Below are positions 33,223 to 44,848 of a stretch of DNA of 64,000 nucleotides, in pieces (the stretch's first letter is position 1; each line of letters begins with the position of its first letter). The stretch lies in NCBI GenBank assembly GCA_001599755.1, contig BCHX01000001.1, forward strand, positions 6,820,001-6,884,000, in the 5' to 3' direction. A model generated the notes under the pieces. The model searched no databases and was not told the origin of the DNA. It was given only the letters and a program-made list of their open reading frames with translations. A program made the translations under genes and the position numbers. The DNA comes from Gliomastix tumulicola. Lineage: Eukaryota > Ascomycota > Sordariomycetes > Hypocreales > Bionectriaceae.

Positions 33223-34349
33223 TTACTCCTCCACTAAACGGACGACTAAGCGGCCTTTAAACGACTTGTCTTCATACATGCGGACAATATCCGGGATACT
33301 GTCATAGGAAATGGATGTGATGTGTGACCGAATGCCATGTTCCTCAACCACCTTCATCATCCTCTCCGTGGCCTCTCGACTCGCCACATAGCTGCCCCTG
33401 ATGGAAAGCTCCTTGAAGCAGATGACATTAGCGTCGAAGTGCCACGGATTGGCAGGCAGGCCGAGCACACCGAGGGTGCCTCCAATCCTCAGCAATTTCA
33501 ATGCCCAATTATTGGCCGGAAGCGAGTCCGTGCAAGCTACCACGGCGGCAACACCCTCTCCTTTTGTGAATTCATAGACACTTCTGCTCGCAGCCTCTGC
33601 GTCGGAGGAATTCAGCACGAGATCCGGTCTCAGTTGAGGGTTCCCAATCTCCCGTGCAAGCTCACAGCCCGCGTCCCGGCTGTCAATGGCAATTGTACGG
33701 AAGCCGAGAGCCTTGGAGAACTGGATTCCGAGATGTCCCAGGCCGCCTATTCCCACTATCGCCACCGTCTCACCAGCGCTGAGGCCTGCGATCGCACGCT
33801 CCAGTGATGCCCAGACCGTGGCACCGGCGCACATGAGCGGTGCTGCCTGCTCGTGCTCTAGGGAATCTGGAAGCCTCACGATCGTAGCCGGATCTGCAAT
33901 CATGTAATCGGCGAAGGCACCATCATGCTGAAAGCCTGCCGTTTCTCGCTTCTCACAGAAGCGTGGGTCGAGGCCGCCAGTGGTGCGTTTTGTCAGGCCG
34001 CAGCCTGGGCATGTGGTGCAGGCATGTTTGAAATTGAGAGCGCCGACTTTGTCCCCTACACGAAGCTCGCCGTTGTATTCGGGACCAAGCTGTGCGACGA
34101 CGCCGGACGGTTCGTGGGAGGGAATTAGACCAATCGGAGACTGGAACTGTCCCTGTAGCACTTGCTGATCCGAGTGGCAGAAGCCCGCAGCGTGTATGCG
34201 CATGAGTATGCTCTCCCCCTTTGGCTCTGGGCGGGGCCTCTCCCCAAGTTCGTAGGGCTGACCGTACTATCTCAAGCTGTAAGGAAAGAGGGAGCATTCA
34301 ATGTATCTGAGCTAGTGCCACGCACCTGTGAGATGAATGCTGCTCTCAT
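33223..34349 (-). CDS. Zinc-dependent alcohol dehydrogenase (MDR family)
   Basis: Two exons (34349-34326 and 34257-33223) encode 352 residues. The short first exon MRAAFISQ joins PYELGERPRPEPK, giving the canonical N-terminus. Catalytic-zinc ligands appear in GFCHSD and GHE (here SHEPSG). A structural-zinc-type loop contains CTTCPGCGL and a later Cys (RFCEK). The NAD-binding motif is GIGGLGHLG. It interconverts a primary or secondary alcohol and its aldehyde or ketone with NAD(P)H. It is divergent from the deacetylase-fold hydrolase, sharing a promoter with two CTCCAAC and several GATAA sites. It is about the normal length for fungal ADHs. Its position in the cluster suggests a late oxidation step or aldehyde detoxification. 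Confidence 0.9.
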
Positions 34350-34458
34350 CTTGGAAGTTGGAACTGCTGAAGCTGACATGCTGACCATGGGGATGCCCAG
34401 ACGGCTGAGACGGGTTTAGTGGTCGCAGTAAATAATCGGCCTGTGATGAGTCTCTGCC

Positions 34459-34780
34459 TTATCATCTGGATAACTACGATCTGCACACCCATTTACTGAC
34501 ACCAATGTGTTCAATGATTTTGATGCCACACACTCCACTCTGAACGTACACTTCTTGATCTGCCGGACCCGAACCAGGACCAAGGGAAGCTTGGAGAAGC
34601 CTGAATATCGCTATCTCGCGGTGGCCACAGTCGACGCTAGCCTCCAACTCTTGGAGTCAGTCAACCACGCGATTTAATCACCTCCACGGCAGTGACAGTT
34701 GCTCCAACTGGACCCTGAAAAGTGGATATCGTCTTTTCTCGTCCGTTTCGCGGGGTTGACATGCCGAGATAACGAGATAA
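34459..34780. promoter_or_regulatory. Divergent promoter with CTCCAAC sites and GATAA elements
   Basis: CTCCAAC at 34642-34648 and 34702-34708. GATAA cores at 34459-34463 (reverse), 34469-34473, 34768-34772 and 34776-34780. GATA sites are recognised by AreA/NIT2 nitrogen regulators, which fits genes releasing ammonia. This region lies between the ADH and the imidase-like gene. Confidence 0.5.
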
Positions 34781-34942
34781 CGATCAAAACGAGTCAAGAC
34801 AGTGAAAATCACTGGCCACCTCACTACCTTTTCTACCATTCATGATCCAGCCCCTCAGCGCCGTGATTACTTGCATCATATCGCGTTCTAGCCTCTGAGC
34901 GTTCATTCTCATACTATTAAAACCTTCTCAAAGACAGCAACC

Positions 34943-35937
34943 ATGGGCAAGAAGCGCGTTCTCGTCAGCTACGGCGTCGATGTCGATGCCGTCGCCGGCT
35001 GGCTGGGGTCTTACGGAGGAGAGGACTCGACCAATGACATCAGCAGAGGTGAGACTGATACACCCACTTCTTGACAGGGTCCAAGTGCAGGAGACGCAGT
35101 GTCTCACCCGTGTTTACAGGATACTTCGCTGGCACCATCGGAACGCAGCGCATCCTCAAGCTGTTCGCCAAGTACAACATCAAGAGCACCTGGTTCATCC
35201 CCGGACATAGTCTCGAGACCTTCCCTGAGGACATGGCGGCTGTCCGCGACGCTGGTCATGAGATAGGGCTCCACGGGTACTCGCACGAGAACCCGACCGA
35301 CATGACCATCGACCAGCAGCGCGATGTTCTTGACAAGACCTACCGTATGCTGACAGAGTTCAACAACGGGAAGCCGCCCCGTGGCAGTGTCGCGCCGTGG
35401 TGGGAGACAAGTAAGGAGGGTGCTCAGCTCCTGCTGGACTACGGCATCGAGTATGACCACAGCATGAGCCACACGGACTGCCAGCCGTACTACCTCCGTA
35501 CGGGAGACACCTGGACCAAGATCGACTACAAGAAGAAGGCCGCGGAGTGGATGAAGCCGCTCGTCAGGGGCCAAGAGACAGGCTTGGTCGAGATCCCAGC
35601 CAACTGGTACTTGGACGACCTGCCACCCCTGATGTTCATCAAAGACGCCCCCAACAGCCACGGGTTTGTCAACGCACGGGACGTGGAGGACATTTGGCGA
35701 GACCACTTTGACTACTTCTACCGCGAGTACGACGAGTTCATCTTCCCGATGACGATTCACCCGGATACGTCTGGACGGCCACATGCAATTTTCATGCACG
35801 AGAGGTTGATTGAGCATATGAAGAAGCATGAGGGCGTGGAGTTTGTGACGATGGAGCAGATCTGCGATGAGTTCAAGAGCAAGAACCCGGTTCCGGCGGG
35901 AGCTGTTCTTCCAGCGAAGCCAGGAGCTATGCTGTAG
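34943..35937 (+). CDS. Polysaccharide-deacetylase-fold hydrolase, cyclic-imidase/PuuE type
   Basis: Two exons (34943-35048 and 35120-35937) encode 307 residues. The NodB-like fold has metal-binding Asp13/Asp15 in YGVDVDA and His87/His91 in HGYSHENP, plus STWFIPGHS and the late TIHPDTSGRP histidine strand. It lacks a signal peptide and any chitin-binding module, unlike true chitin deacetylases. It matches the length and layout of cytosolic relatives such as bacterial PuuE allantoinases and cyclic imide hydrolases. These open a C-N bond in a ring (imide or hydantoin-like). The adjacent amidase would then hydrolyse the resulting half-amide. A peptidoglycan-deacetylase-like activity is the alternative. 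Confidence 0.82.
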
Positions 35938-36190
35938 TCATTTACAATAAGAAATTATCAATCAGCGCATTGGACTGTCTTGGGACTCATTTCCAGATGA
36001 TCTAGATCACCCCGTTCCTGATACGCGCGTACACGTAATGAATACTGTATCCCAGTTGTAACCCCAGGCCTTCCCCGCGTCCGAGGCAGTCGAGTCACTA
36101 ACCCTTGTCATGTTCATCAGATTCATGACCTCAACTCCATTCGCCATGATTGTCCATGGATCACCGGCACCGTATCAGCTCTAGAACGGC

Positions 36191-36462
36191 GTTGGAGAAG
36201 CATCAAGCCTAACCTCCAACTGTCAGGGCGTTACTCCAACACGACTCAGGGGCCACGTTTAGCGCCTCCACCAACAACCCCAGGAAATCTGGATCTCGAT
36301 ATCTTCACAAATTGCAATGCTGCAGTTGGTCTGAACACGGGACAATGTGACGCTGTTACTTATCTCTGTTAACCCCAGAGACTCCATATTGCGGGGGCTT
36401 AGATTGCGTCTGGGTGAGATAAGAGTCGTTGGCATTGTGCTATTCCTGGGCCGCGCTGATAA
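36191..36462. promoter_or_regulatory. Permease promoter with three GTTGGAG/CTCCAAC and three GATAA sites
   Basis: GTTGGAG at 36191-36197 and CTCCAAC at 36214-36220 and 36234-36240. GATAA cores at 36359-36363 (reverse), 36418-36422 and 36458-36462. No gene is seen from 35938 to 36607. Confidence 0.55.
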
Positions 36463-36607
36463 GGCTCTGGATCTCGACCACCATCTTGGGATCGTTGGAC
36501 ATATATGAATGACCCTGATCGTCGTTTTGGAGACGGCCTCCTCACTTCATCACTTTCTATCATCTCCCAATTGTTGTGCTTGACAGAAGCATCAGCATCA
36601 AGACAAG

Positions 36608-38141
36608 ATGTCCCTCAAGAGGCAAGAGTCCATCACGCCTGCGCCTATCCGCAGCAGCGGCAGTGTTGAAGATGGCAAGTTGGAGGCGGCCGACGAAGCC
36701 TTTGAGGTCTTCAGGAAGCGCGAGGGCGAGGTCGACTTCCGGACGGTTGGCTGGGTCCATGCCTCCGTCATCTTTCTCAAAGGTCAGTCAGCATTGTCAC
36801 CTAGATGGCCCTCGATCCAACCACCTCACAATGCTAATGCTAGGCAGTCATCTTCGCCACGGGCGTTCTTACCATTCCCTCCGCGATGTATGTCCTCGGT
36901 GCTCTGCCTGGAGCCATCAACGTCCTAGGCTGGCAGTTCCTCAACACATACTGTGCCATCATCCAAGGCAACTTCCGCAACAACCATGCCGGGTGCCACT
37001 CCATCGCCGACATGGCCAATGTTGTCGGCGGCAAGTGGTTAAAGGAAGTCGTCGGCGTCTTCTTCCTTGTGACCTACGCCATCGTTGGTGCATCCGGTAT
37101 CTTTGGCTCGTCGGTTGCACTCAACGCCTTGTCCAGCCATGCCATCTGCACCAACTACTTCATGGCGGTCGCGACGGTCTCCGTGTTTATCCTTGCCAGC
37201 GCGAGGAAGTTTGAAAAGATCGCCTGGTTGACGTGGGCTGGTTTCATCTCCGTCTATGTTGCTGTCTTCATCGTCGTGTAAGCTCCCACATATCTGCGGC
37301 CCTTGTCTTTTCCCTCTTGGAGCACAACCTAATATCGCATCACAGTATCGGTGTCACGACCCGCGATCGCCCTGCTGCCGCTCCCCAGACCGGAGACTAC
37401 GACTTTGGATATCACGTCATCGGTAACCCGACCTTTGTCACTGGCATCACCAGCGTCGCAACGATCTTCTGCTCCGGCGCCGGCACGTCGGCCTTCCTCC
37501 CCGTCATCTCCGAGATGCGCAAGCCCCGCGACTACAACAAGGCCGTCTACGTCTGCATGGCCATCGTCACTGCCTCGTACCTCACCTTCTCCCTTGTCGT
37601 TTACCGCTACTGCGGCCAGTGGGTTGCGTCCCCGTCCCTGGGCAGCGCAGGAGACACCATCAAGAAGGTTGCCTACGGTGTCGGCCTCACTGGTTTGTTG
37701 GTCAGTGCGTGTCTTTACGTCCACGTCGCTGCCAAATACCTCTTCGTCCGCATCCTGCGTGAGTCGGTCCACCTGCAGAAGAACAGCTTCGTCCACTGGT
37801 CTGTATGGCTCGGCTGCACGCTGTCCATGTCCATTGTGTCTTTCCTGCTGGCCTCTGGCGTGCCCATCTTTAACTATCTTCTGGCTCTGGCCGGCAGCTT
37901 GACCTTTTCGCCGCTCGCCCTGGGTCTCCCCGGATATCTCTGGATCTACGACCACCAGGAGTATCGCAAGGGGAAGTGGTGGCAGGTTCTCGTCTACTAC
38001 CTCAACTGGGCCATGATCGGTCTCGCCGTGTTTCTGACAATCGGTGGAACTTACGGTGTCATTCAGAACATCATTAACGCGTACGCCAGCGGGGAGATTG
38101 ATCGAGCATTCTCTTGCGCCGACAACAGCGGTTCGTCCTAG
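36608..38141 (+). CDS. Amino-acid/auxin-permease family transporter (AAAP)
   Basis: Three exons (36608-36782, 36848-37277, 37346-38141) encode 466 residues. A hydrophilic N-tail is followed by about 11 membrane helices. Family landmarks are LKVIFATGVLTIPSAMYVLG (completed by using the GCAG acceptor), GCHSIADMAN and the central FLPVISEMRKPRDYNKAVYV. The protein resembles the neutral amino-acid permeases of moulds (mtr type) that import amino acids by proton symport at the plasma membrane. It sits at the right of the cluster and shares the GTTGGAG motif in its promoter, so it may import a cluster substrate or a structurally similar amide. The substrate is not visible in the sequence. Confidence 0.88.
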
Positions 38142-38296
38142 AATAGGGAGTCTGCATACAACGTTCCATTGTCCTCTAGATAGTCTGAGTCTGCAATATT
38201 TGTTTAAAATTTAGTTCTGAAGGCGTGACAGCACAGCCGAGATCCTAGAATTGACAGTCAGCAAATATTCTTCATTGCCTTACAGATTACCAAATC

Positions 38297-40142
38297 TCAC
38301 CTGCGGATGCCCTCAGTCACGGTGCTCTCCTTGACGGTATGAACCAGCCGGAAGCCTCCAGGCTGAGAAGCGGTGTATGCCTCGCCTGAGTCCACCAAGA
38401 CCCCGGCCTCCTCGAACAAGGCAGCGAGCTTCCTTTCCGCAGCCCAACCGTCTCCGCTGGACTCAATAAGAGGAAGGTAAGGCGATAGGTCGAGCCAGAT
38501 AAACAGGCCTGCATTACTATGAAAGGGGTAAGCAATCGGGCACAGACAAAGGTAATAGAAGACGGCCTCAATGTCCATACCCCTTATCATGGTACTTGAT
38601 GTTGTTTTCTTGGAGGAGCTTCTCCGTGTGAACACGACTTTTTAACAGTCTGCTGTGCGAGTTTTCAAGAAACTGGCGGACAAACTCCTCGTCCTCGAGA
38701 AATTTGGCTGCCAAGTCCATCGAGAACTGCGAGGGCGAAGAAAAGCGGCTAATAAAGAGCGCGATGACGATTAACAAGGTTCTGATTGAAGGCAAGCATG
38801 GAAACCCGGGGATATATCGACCAACTCACCAAACCGCACGGATCGAGTTTGTAAATTGCTGGTTCTGAGACAAGACACAACCCAGCCGCATCCCAGCCGC
38901 ACCATAGTCCTATAACACTCGGTTAGAATGAGAAGCATTATGGCTGCATCGACATGGTGGCAGGGAATGCACTCACCTTGGAGAGCCCATAAAGGACATG
39001 AACCTGCTGTGGGTCGATAATACCATCGAAGTCGATCGCTCGAACAGACGTGAAGACCTCTGACTCGCGATCATGCCTCTGGTAGACTGATAGCGCGTAG
39101 ATCTCGTCGCTGATGAGGTGAAGATTCTTAGCAGCGCAGAAGCGGAGGATGGCTTTGAGTGTTTCAGGGGGATAGCATCGGCCTGGGTAGTCGTATTAGC
39201 GTCGGCATAAGCATTTGCAAGGTGGTAGCAGACTCACCGAGAGGATTGCTGGGGTTGCATATAACCAGTGCTCGGACGGCGTGCCCTTTGGCTTTCGCTT
39301 CTTCAAAGGTCTTCTCGTAGCCTGCCACACAGTCAGGAGAGAACTGTTCGGTGTCTCCAACTGGTGCCCGGAGCACATTGACCCTGCAGCCGGTGATTAG
39401 CTTTTTCTGTCACCAATTTTTGTCAAAAGCGTGGCCACACTAAGCTTACCCAGTGCGCATGTTCAGGTCCTTGTTAAAAGTGCCATAGACCAGCCCGCCG
39501 ACCATGATCCATTCTCCAGGATCACATGTCACCATAGAGCACACCTCGTTCAGCTCCGTGACACCAGCGGTGAAGGTGATCTCTTCGGCTTCGAATTCCT
39601 TGACCGGTGCGAAATACTTGGTCAAGTGGTGCGCCATCGCCTTTCGGAGTCGGAGTGTGCCCGTGTAGCCTTCCCCATACGCCAGGCGCTCGGCGTCGAA
39701 ATGATTCTATCAAAGAGTGAGAAGTGCAAAAGGATAGACATTTACCGCTAAGGGGGGTCTTACATGGGCATTGACGAACTTGGCCAAATCCTCGTGCATG
39801 AATGTCTACCAACTGGGTCAGCGACTGCTGTAATGGAGTGCGCGTGTCCGATGAACGAGTGGTGTATGTATGCCATGACAACATCCCATAAGGTCCAGGA
39901 ACGCGTCATGCATAGCCCAGCACCAATGATTCAACGGTCTGCTGCCCTTCATGGAGGAGAATGAGGTGGCTTACGTTCTCAGAGTTATCAAGCCGCACGA
40001 CGCCATGGGGATTGGTCTCGGGATCGAACGAGCCTTCCCTCCCGTGCAGAAATTCGACGCGAGACCATCGATCACCTCTCTCAGAGAGCTTTGGAGGTGC
40101 GCCGTTGACCTCTACACTGCCTGTGCGCGCCATGGAGGACAT
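38297..40142 (-). CDS. PLP-dependent aminotransferase class I/II (ACC-synthase-like)
   Basis: Eight exons (40142-39975, 39805-39764, 39706-39450, 39383-39238, 39182-38977, 38909-38830, 38748-38581, 38516-38297) encode 428 residues, with frame kept at every join. Hallmarks are GEGYTGTLRLRKAMAHHL, NPSNPLGRCYPPETL (restored over intron 4), SDEIYALSVY, the PLP lysine in GLSKDYGAAGMRLGC (restored over intron 5) and a late FRLVHTV strand. Fold-type I enzymes of this branch include aminotransferases and ACC-synthase-like proteins. True ACC synthase activity is not assumed. It converges on the permease. No GTTGGAG copy is seen in its promoter, so membership in the cluster is uncertain. Confidence 0.9.
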
Positions 40143-40599
40143 GTTCACGGGTTCGGAGTGCCGTTCACGGTGCTCGTTCACTGTCCGGTCAAGGGGTCCT
40201 ATTTCCGCAGCTGCTTTCGGCCAAGGATGCGGCAAAGATGATTTCAGAAACGCGCGTATCAAAGATATTGACGACCCGATGGCTTATTGACAAGCAGAAG
40301 CCCAAAATACAGCAGTGGTATGCCAGATTCGAAGACGAAGTGCGTGGGAGAAGTGAAAGACGAGCATCCACCGTGAAGAATCTCCAGGAATCATCTTATA
40401 CCGCTCGCAAGCGGGGCATTTTGCTGCAATGGGACGTTTCATCAGTTTGACCCAGGCACTTTTGCAGATTTGCCTACCCTATGACACATGCTTTGCTCAG
40501 GTGATAGATCCTGATCCACGGCAGTCCCTGCCCTCTTACTCTTCTCCGCAGGAGAGGAGTAAAGGTGAAATGCTTTTCCTTGGTACCGAGGTAAGGTAG
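40143..40599. other. Intergenic, aminotransferase promoter and HET gene 3' end
   Basis: No separate gene is seen. The HET gene may have a further 3' exon here, because a GTATGTAAGT donor-like sequence occurs in its last codons near 40648. Confidence 0.4.
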
Positions 40600-43028
40600 C
40601 TAACAAAGCCATATTGTTTGCCGCTTCCCAGCGCACTTACATACTATAGCCGGCCCCATCTTCACCTGACATTTTTCGTCCTTGCACGCCCTGGGAGTTT
40701 CCAAGCAGATCGGCTTCAATGTGCTGTCCATGACGAAAAGACCAAGGCGCCGGAAGGTCGAACCCGGAGCCTTGAAGCTGACCGCCGGGGCTAGGATCAG
40801 ACAGTACTGGGCTTGCATCGTCCTCGAGTAGCCGCCAACTAGGAAGGGCAGCAGAAGGACTTTAGGATCTGCATAATCGTCTCGGAGAAGGTGCTTCCAG
40901 TCATTTGCTTGAATGACAGATTCGTTACGGCCATGTGACCCGTCTAGTTGGCCGCCTGGAAAGGCCTCGTAAGGACGGGGGTCGAGGATGACCTGGCAGC
41001 CGTCTCGGGCGAGCCACAACAGCGGCACCGTAGCAAGGGATCCCTCAATCGCAATAGGGGTTGCATACGTAGGGAACCTGTTTAGTATGCCGGGTGCCAT
41101 CTCAAAAGCTTTGTTGTCGACAACGTCTGCGAGGGGTGTTATAAACTCCGAGGTCTGGTCTGCGTTGCGCAGGAATGGGTGCCAAAGTCGGCATGAAACC
41201 GGCCAGCTGACCGAGGCCCAGGACCATGATGGAGCCTCGAGGTCATAGTCTTGTTTATGTGGCAGATGCGCCTCGTTGGACCGTGTCTCGCAGAACCAGA
41301 TCAACGAGCGTAGTGCGTTGTGCTTCCAGACCCCGAGACAGCACCTGTCTTGCAGCACATCCCCAATTCGATCTGCTGCACCCTGCAGCGCTATCAAACG
41401 ATCCGAGGCATATGTCCACTGTCGCTGAGTGTAGTCTTGTAAGATTCGTCTCCACAATAGGTAGAGGTCTGAACGGAGGTCAGTTGAAGCAGCCGCTGTA
41501 TCGAGGCTGGGAGAAAATAGCAATCTCTTGATCCTCCTTTCGTCCGAGTCCCTGAAGCCGGGGGAAAGGTCACCACGAAGACCGAGCGGCCGCCTATTAT
41601 GGGCATTCTGGAAGCAGCAGTCCCAGAAGATGCCCTCCACCGTAACCGTGACGATGCGCCGAGAGAAGAGCCTCTCTTGAAATGTCCAGATCCGCCCGTC
41701 CAGTTCGTTTTTCGGCCTTGTCGGGAAGTTGTTATTCGCCTGAAGCCACATGTACCTCGACTCTGGGCTTCTTCTCTCGAACTGGGTCATCTTGCCGCCG
41801 TGAATCAATGGCGAGTTCGCCGCTTGAACTGCAGTATGCAGACTGCAGCTCGACCAGTATCTTTCGGGAGCTGTTGCAATATGTTAACGTTCCAAGAGTC
41901 CCTTAATGCCCTCCAGCGTTGAAGGTGATTGAATACCGGAATTGATGTCTCTAACATCGCGGGGCATGGATACAGGGTGCGAATTCACCTGCATGTCCCC
42001 GAAGGCGATCGTCACCGCGGCGTGTTGGTATATAGATGAGAGCTTGGACGCCTCGGAATGCCAGTCTTCCTCATCGCCTTGAATAATGCACTTGATATCA
42101 TTAGTTCGATCTCGTGACCATAGAATCCCCGGGGAGCCTCACCAAAGCATCGATCCAGAGATACCGATAGCCTATCATGACGGCTAAAGTGAATGCATCT
42201 CGGTATAGCTCCGGGAGCTTTCGAACCGAATAGCCACGGGCGAAGGTCTCACGATTGTATGGGCAAAGTTGGTGGAATCTGGACGGGATCCTGGGCCACC
42301 GATAGCTCACTGCCACGTACTTTGGCGGTTGAGCCGGGTCGACCACCGTAACATTGATATCCCCTTCTAGTACTGTCGAAGATCGCAGATTTGACCCGAA
42401 CTTGAGACCTCCCAGGTCGACTAAGCGCCGAGGACGGCGCGAGGAGTCGATGGGGAGAGGCTTGCATGTGGCTGCGTGATTGCGTTGACAAGCTTCTATC
42501 CAGAATTTGACCAAGAACGCGGAAGCTCTAAGGTCATCGCCCTTGTCGCAGAAATTCATCCGAACATCCTCAATCATCCTAAGCTCATCTGTCCTCTCCA
42601 CCCTGTTAGTCGTTTGACGATCTGCACAAAAGGCACAGCGGATTGGCATCGCATGAAGAATATGGCAGTCTCACCTTCTCTTCCCTCTTCAACAATATGA
42701 GCTAAAATCTGCTCGTCGCGCAATGCATCTAGCGATTCATAACCCCTCTCCCGGAGACGGGGAGCATGGCCGTGATGCTGATCATGATGCAGAACCTGCT
42801 GAACACACCGTCGAGCGCTCTGAACACTCAGCCAAGTAGACCGCCACGACTTCTGCGCGTAGACCCCCTGCGCAGGGACCTGGTCAATGGGTCAGCTTGT
42901 CCCAACAGCCTGCATCATAGTCGCTGACCTACCTGCCAGTAAAGCGGGCAAGTGATCGCCGAACGCCCTGAGAGAGTGCGATTGAACTTTCCTGCCGTGG
43001 TGTCATCGATGCGGAAAATAGCCCACAT
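40600..43028 (-). CDS. HET-domain protein (heterokaryon incompatibility type)
   Basis: Five exons by my model (43028-42933, 42879-42675, 42621-42143, 42090-41937, 41870-40600) encode 734 residues. HET landmarks are YVAVSYRWP, the RYLWIDALCIIQGDEEDW block (restored over intron 3) and GRIWTFQERLFSRRIV. A long C-terminal region with APSWSWASV follows. HET domains trigger cell death or growth arrest after non-self recognition in filamentous ascomycetes. The first two exons have no previously obvious start in a long ORF but join cleanly from MWAIFRIDD. Intron 4 has a weak GTATTC donor but a TTAAC branch-like site. The C-terminus may differ if a GTATGT donor near 40648 is used. Confidence 0.82.
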
Positions 43029-43570
43029 TGCGTTCAAGACTCCTCATGAAATGAAGTCTCACAATTTGCTGTGACGCTTGAAATAAGAGACAGACAGGCA
43101 GGTGTCTGGGTGATGGAATCCGTATCAAACGGACAAATTTTGATAGATGCTTTGATGATGGCGCGAGGATGAGTGAGGCCTGAGAGAAAGTGGCGCGGGG
43201 ATATTTGGAGGCGGTTGCCTTGTGTGCACTGCCACAGTGCATGCAGGCTGACAGAGCCCACCTGGGCGGCTACTATGGCGGTGAGGGTATGCCAAGGGTG
43301 CGCGACTGCATTGATATATCCGGAGAATCTCACAGAAGAATCGCAGGACTTTCTTTCATCCGTTAGATAGGGCTCATGTTCATATACTATTCTCCTTCCA
43401 ACCTTTTTATATGAAGCATTAGGTCATTAAAAACACATTCCACTATGGATTTGGGGATATGAGGGTAAAACGCCATGTAGGGAATGAAATACAGCTGCTC
43501 TCGTGAATGGTATGCCCTCCACGAAATAGGCACAAGCGAGAATGGGAATCGTCGCCGTCTAGGATCGCTA
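43029..43570. other. Intergenic, no gene seen
   Basis: Promoter of the HET gene and 3' flank of the KDSR gene. No ORF has recognisable features. Confidence 0.45.
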
Positions 43571-44848
43571 TCAAGCCTTATCAGACGCACCACCGCGCTT
43601 CATCCCAGAAGCACCATGTTCTCGCCCCCATTTCTGGACCTTGCTGTCCATGTCAGCACGCACAATCACCATGATAATAGCCATCCACCCGGCAAGGAAC
43701 CAGTCCACCAGTCCACCAAGGAAACCGCCCCTGGTGCTCCCACCCAGCATCGACCGCCTGACCAAACCCGTCTGGAAGTCCGTCGAGATGATCTCCTGGC
43801 CCGACTCCAGCGCCTTGATGCTCTTGGCCGCGATGACCTCGGGGGTCTGCGGCTTGTCCGCCTCCTCGAGGAGCTTCGTCACGTCGGCCTTGACGAGGTT
43901 CTCCGCCTCGAGGCCCTCGCTGATGATGGTCGCCGGGAAGATGGTGTGGATGCGGACGCGGGGCTGTTCCGGGTTCGCGGCGGCGTAGAGGTTCATCTCC
44001 TGCGAGAGCGCGTCGGAGAGGGCGCGCAGGGCGGCCTTGGCCGGGCTGTAGGGCGCGTAGCCGGCGAAGGGGAAGAGCGCTGCGAAGGACGAGGTGAAGA
44101 TGAGGTGGCGCGGCGGCGCACCGGGGGTTCCGCCCGTCCGGGGAGCGGCAGCAGATGAGGCTTCCCCGGGGGCATCGCCGAGGGATGGTGCGAGCCAGCG
44201 TCTGACGATTGCGTGGGCGATGTAGAGACCGGTGAAGTAGTTGGTGTCCATCTGCTTGGCGAACTCAGACACGGGAGTGTCAATGAACAGTGTGGGGTGC
44301 GCCGCGCCGGCACAGCACCAGACCTGCATCTGTCAGTGACGGACCCCTGCCTATGATGTGGCATGATAAGGGACGGAGGGCGAGCAGATGAGAGAGCGCC
44401 CTTGATGGCGCCTTTGGAGCTGTAGATGCTGAGGATTGGGGGTGGCTCACAATGTCAGGCGGATTGCCCGAATTCCATGCCACGACCTCGTCAATCACAC
44501 GGGCGCCTTCGGTGGCCGAGGTGAGGTCGGCGCTGATATGATGAAACCGCTGAGTCTCTGGACTCTTGGCTCCTCCCTATCATCCAGGCTCTGTCAGCAT
44601 AAATGTCAATTCATCAAAGCCCTCGGCGTTTCTCCTACCTGTATATGAGCCACTCCCCTCAGAAGCTTCTCCTCTCCGCGCGCGACGATAATGACATTGG
44701 CGCCCTTTTCCGCGAGCTGACGCGCGACGGCCAGGCCCATGCCAGATGACCCGCCGGTCACGATGGCGGTCTGTGGAAGTCAGCGAGCGGGATCGACGGT
44801 CATGGAGCTCGTGAATGTTACCCTTCCATGAACTTGGAAAGCAGTCAT
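43571..44848 (-). CDS. tsc10: 3-ketodihydrosphingosine reductase (KDSR/Tsc10-type SDR)
   Basis: Four exons (44848-44822, 44770-44639, 44576-44451, 44323-43571) encode 345 residues. The first exon MTAFQVHGR precedes TAIVTGGSSGMGLAVARQLA, the NADPH-binding fold. The active site is YSPAKAA with an upstream Ser in FTSSFAAL. A PRVRIHTIFPATI segment and a hydrophobic C-terminal segment (GGLVDWFLAGWMAIIMVIV) anchor it in the ER membrane. It reduces 3-ketodihydrosphingosine to dihydrosphingosine, the second step of sphingolipid synthesis. It is the one clear housekeeping gene among the recognition-type genes. Intron 3 (127 nt) is longer than the others. A related ER-bound SDR is possible. Confidence 0.82.

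Noticed and set aside
34943..35937. Chitin deacetylase call
   Set aside because: There is no signal peptide or chitin-binding domain, and the sequence fits the cytosolic PuuE/cyclic-imidase branch of the fold better.
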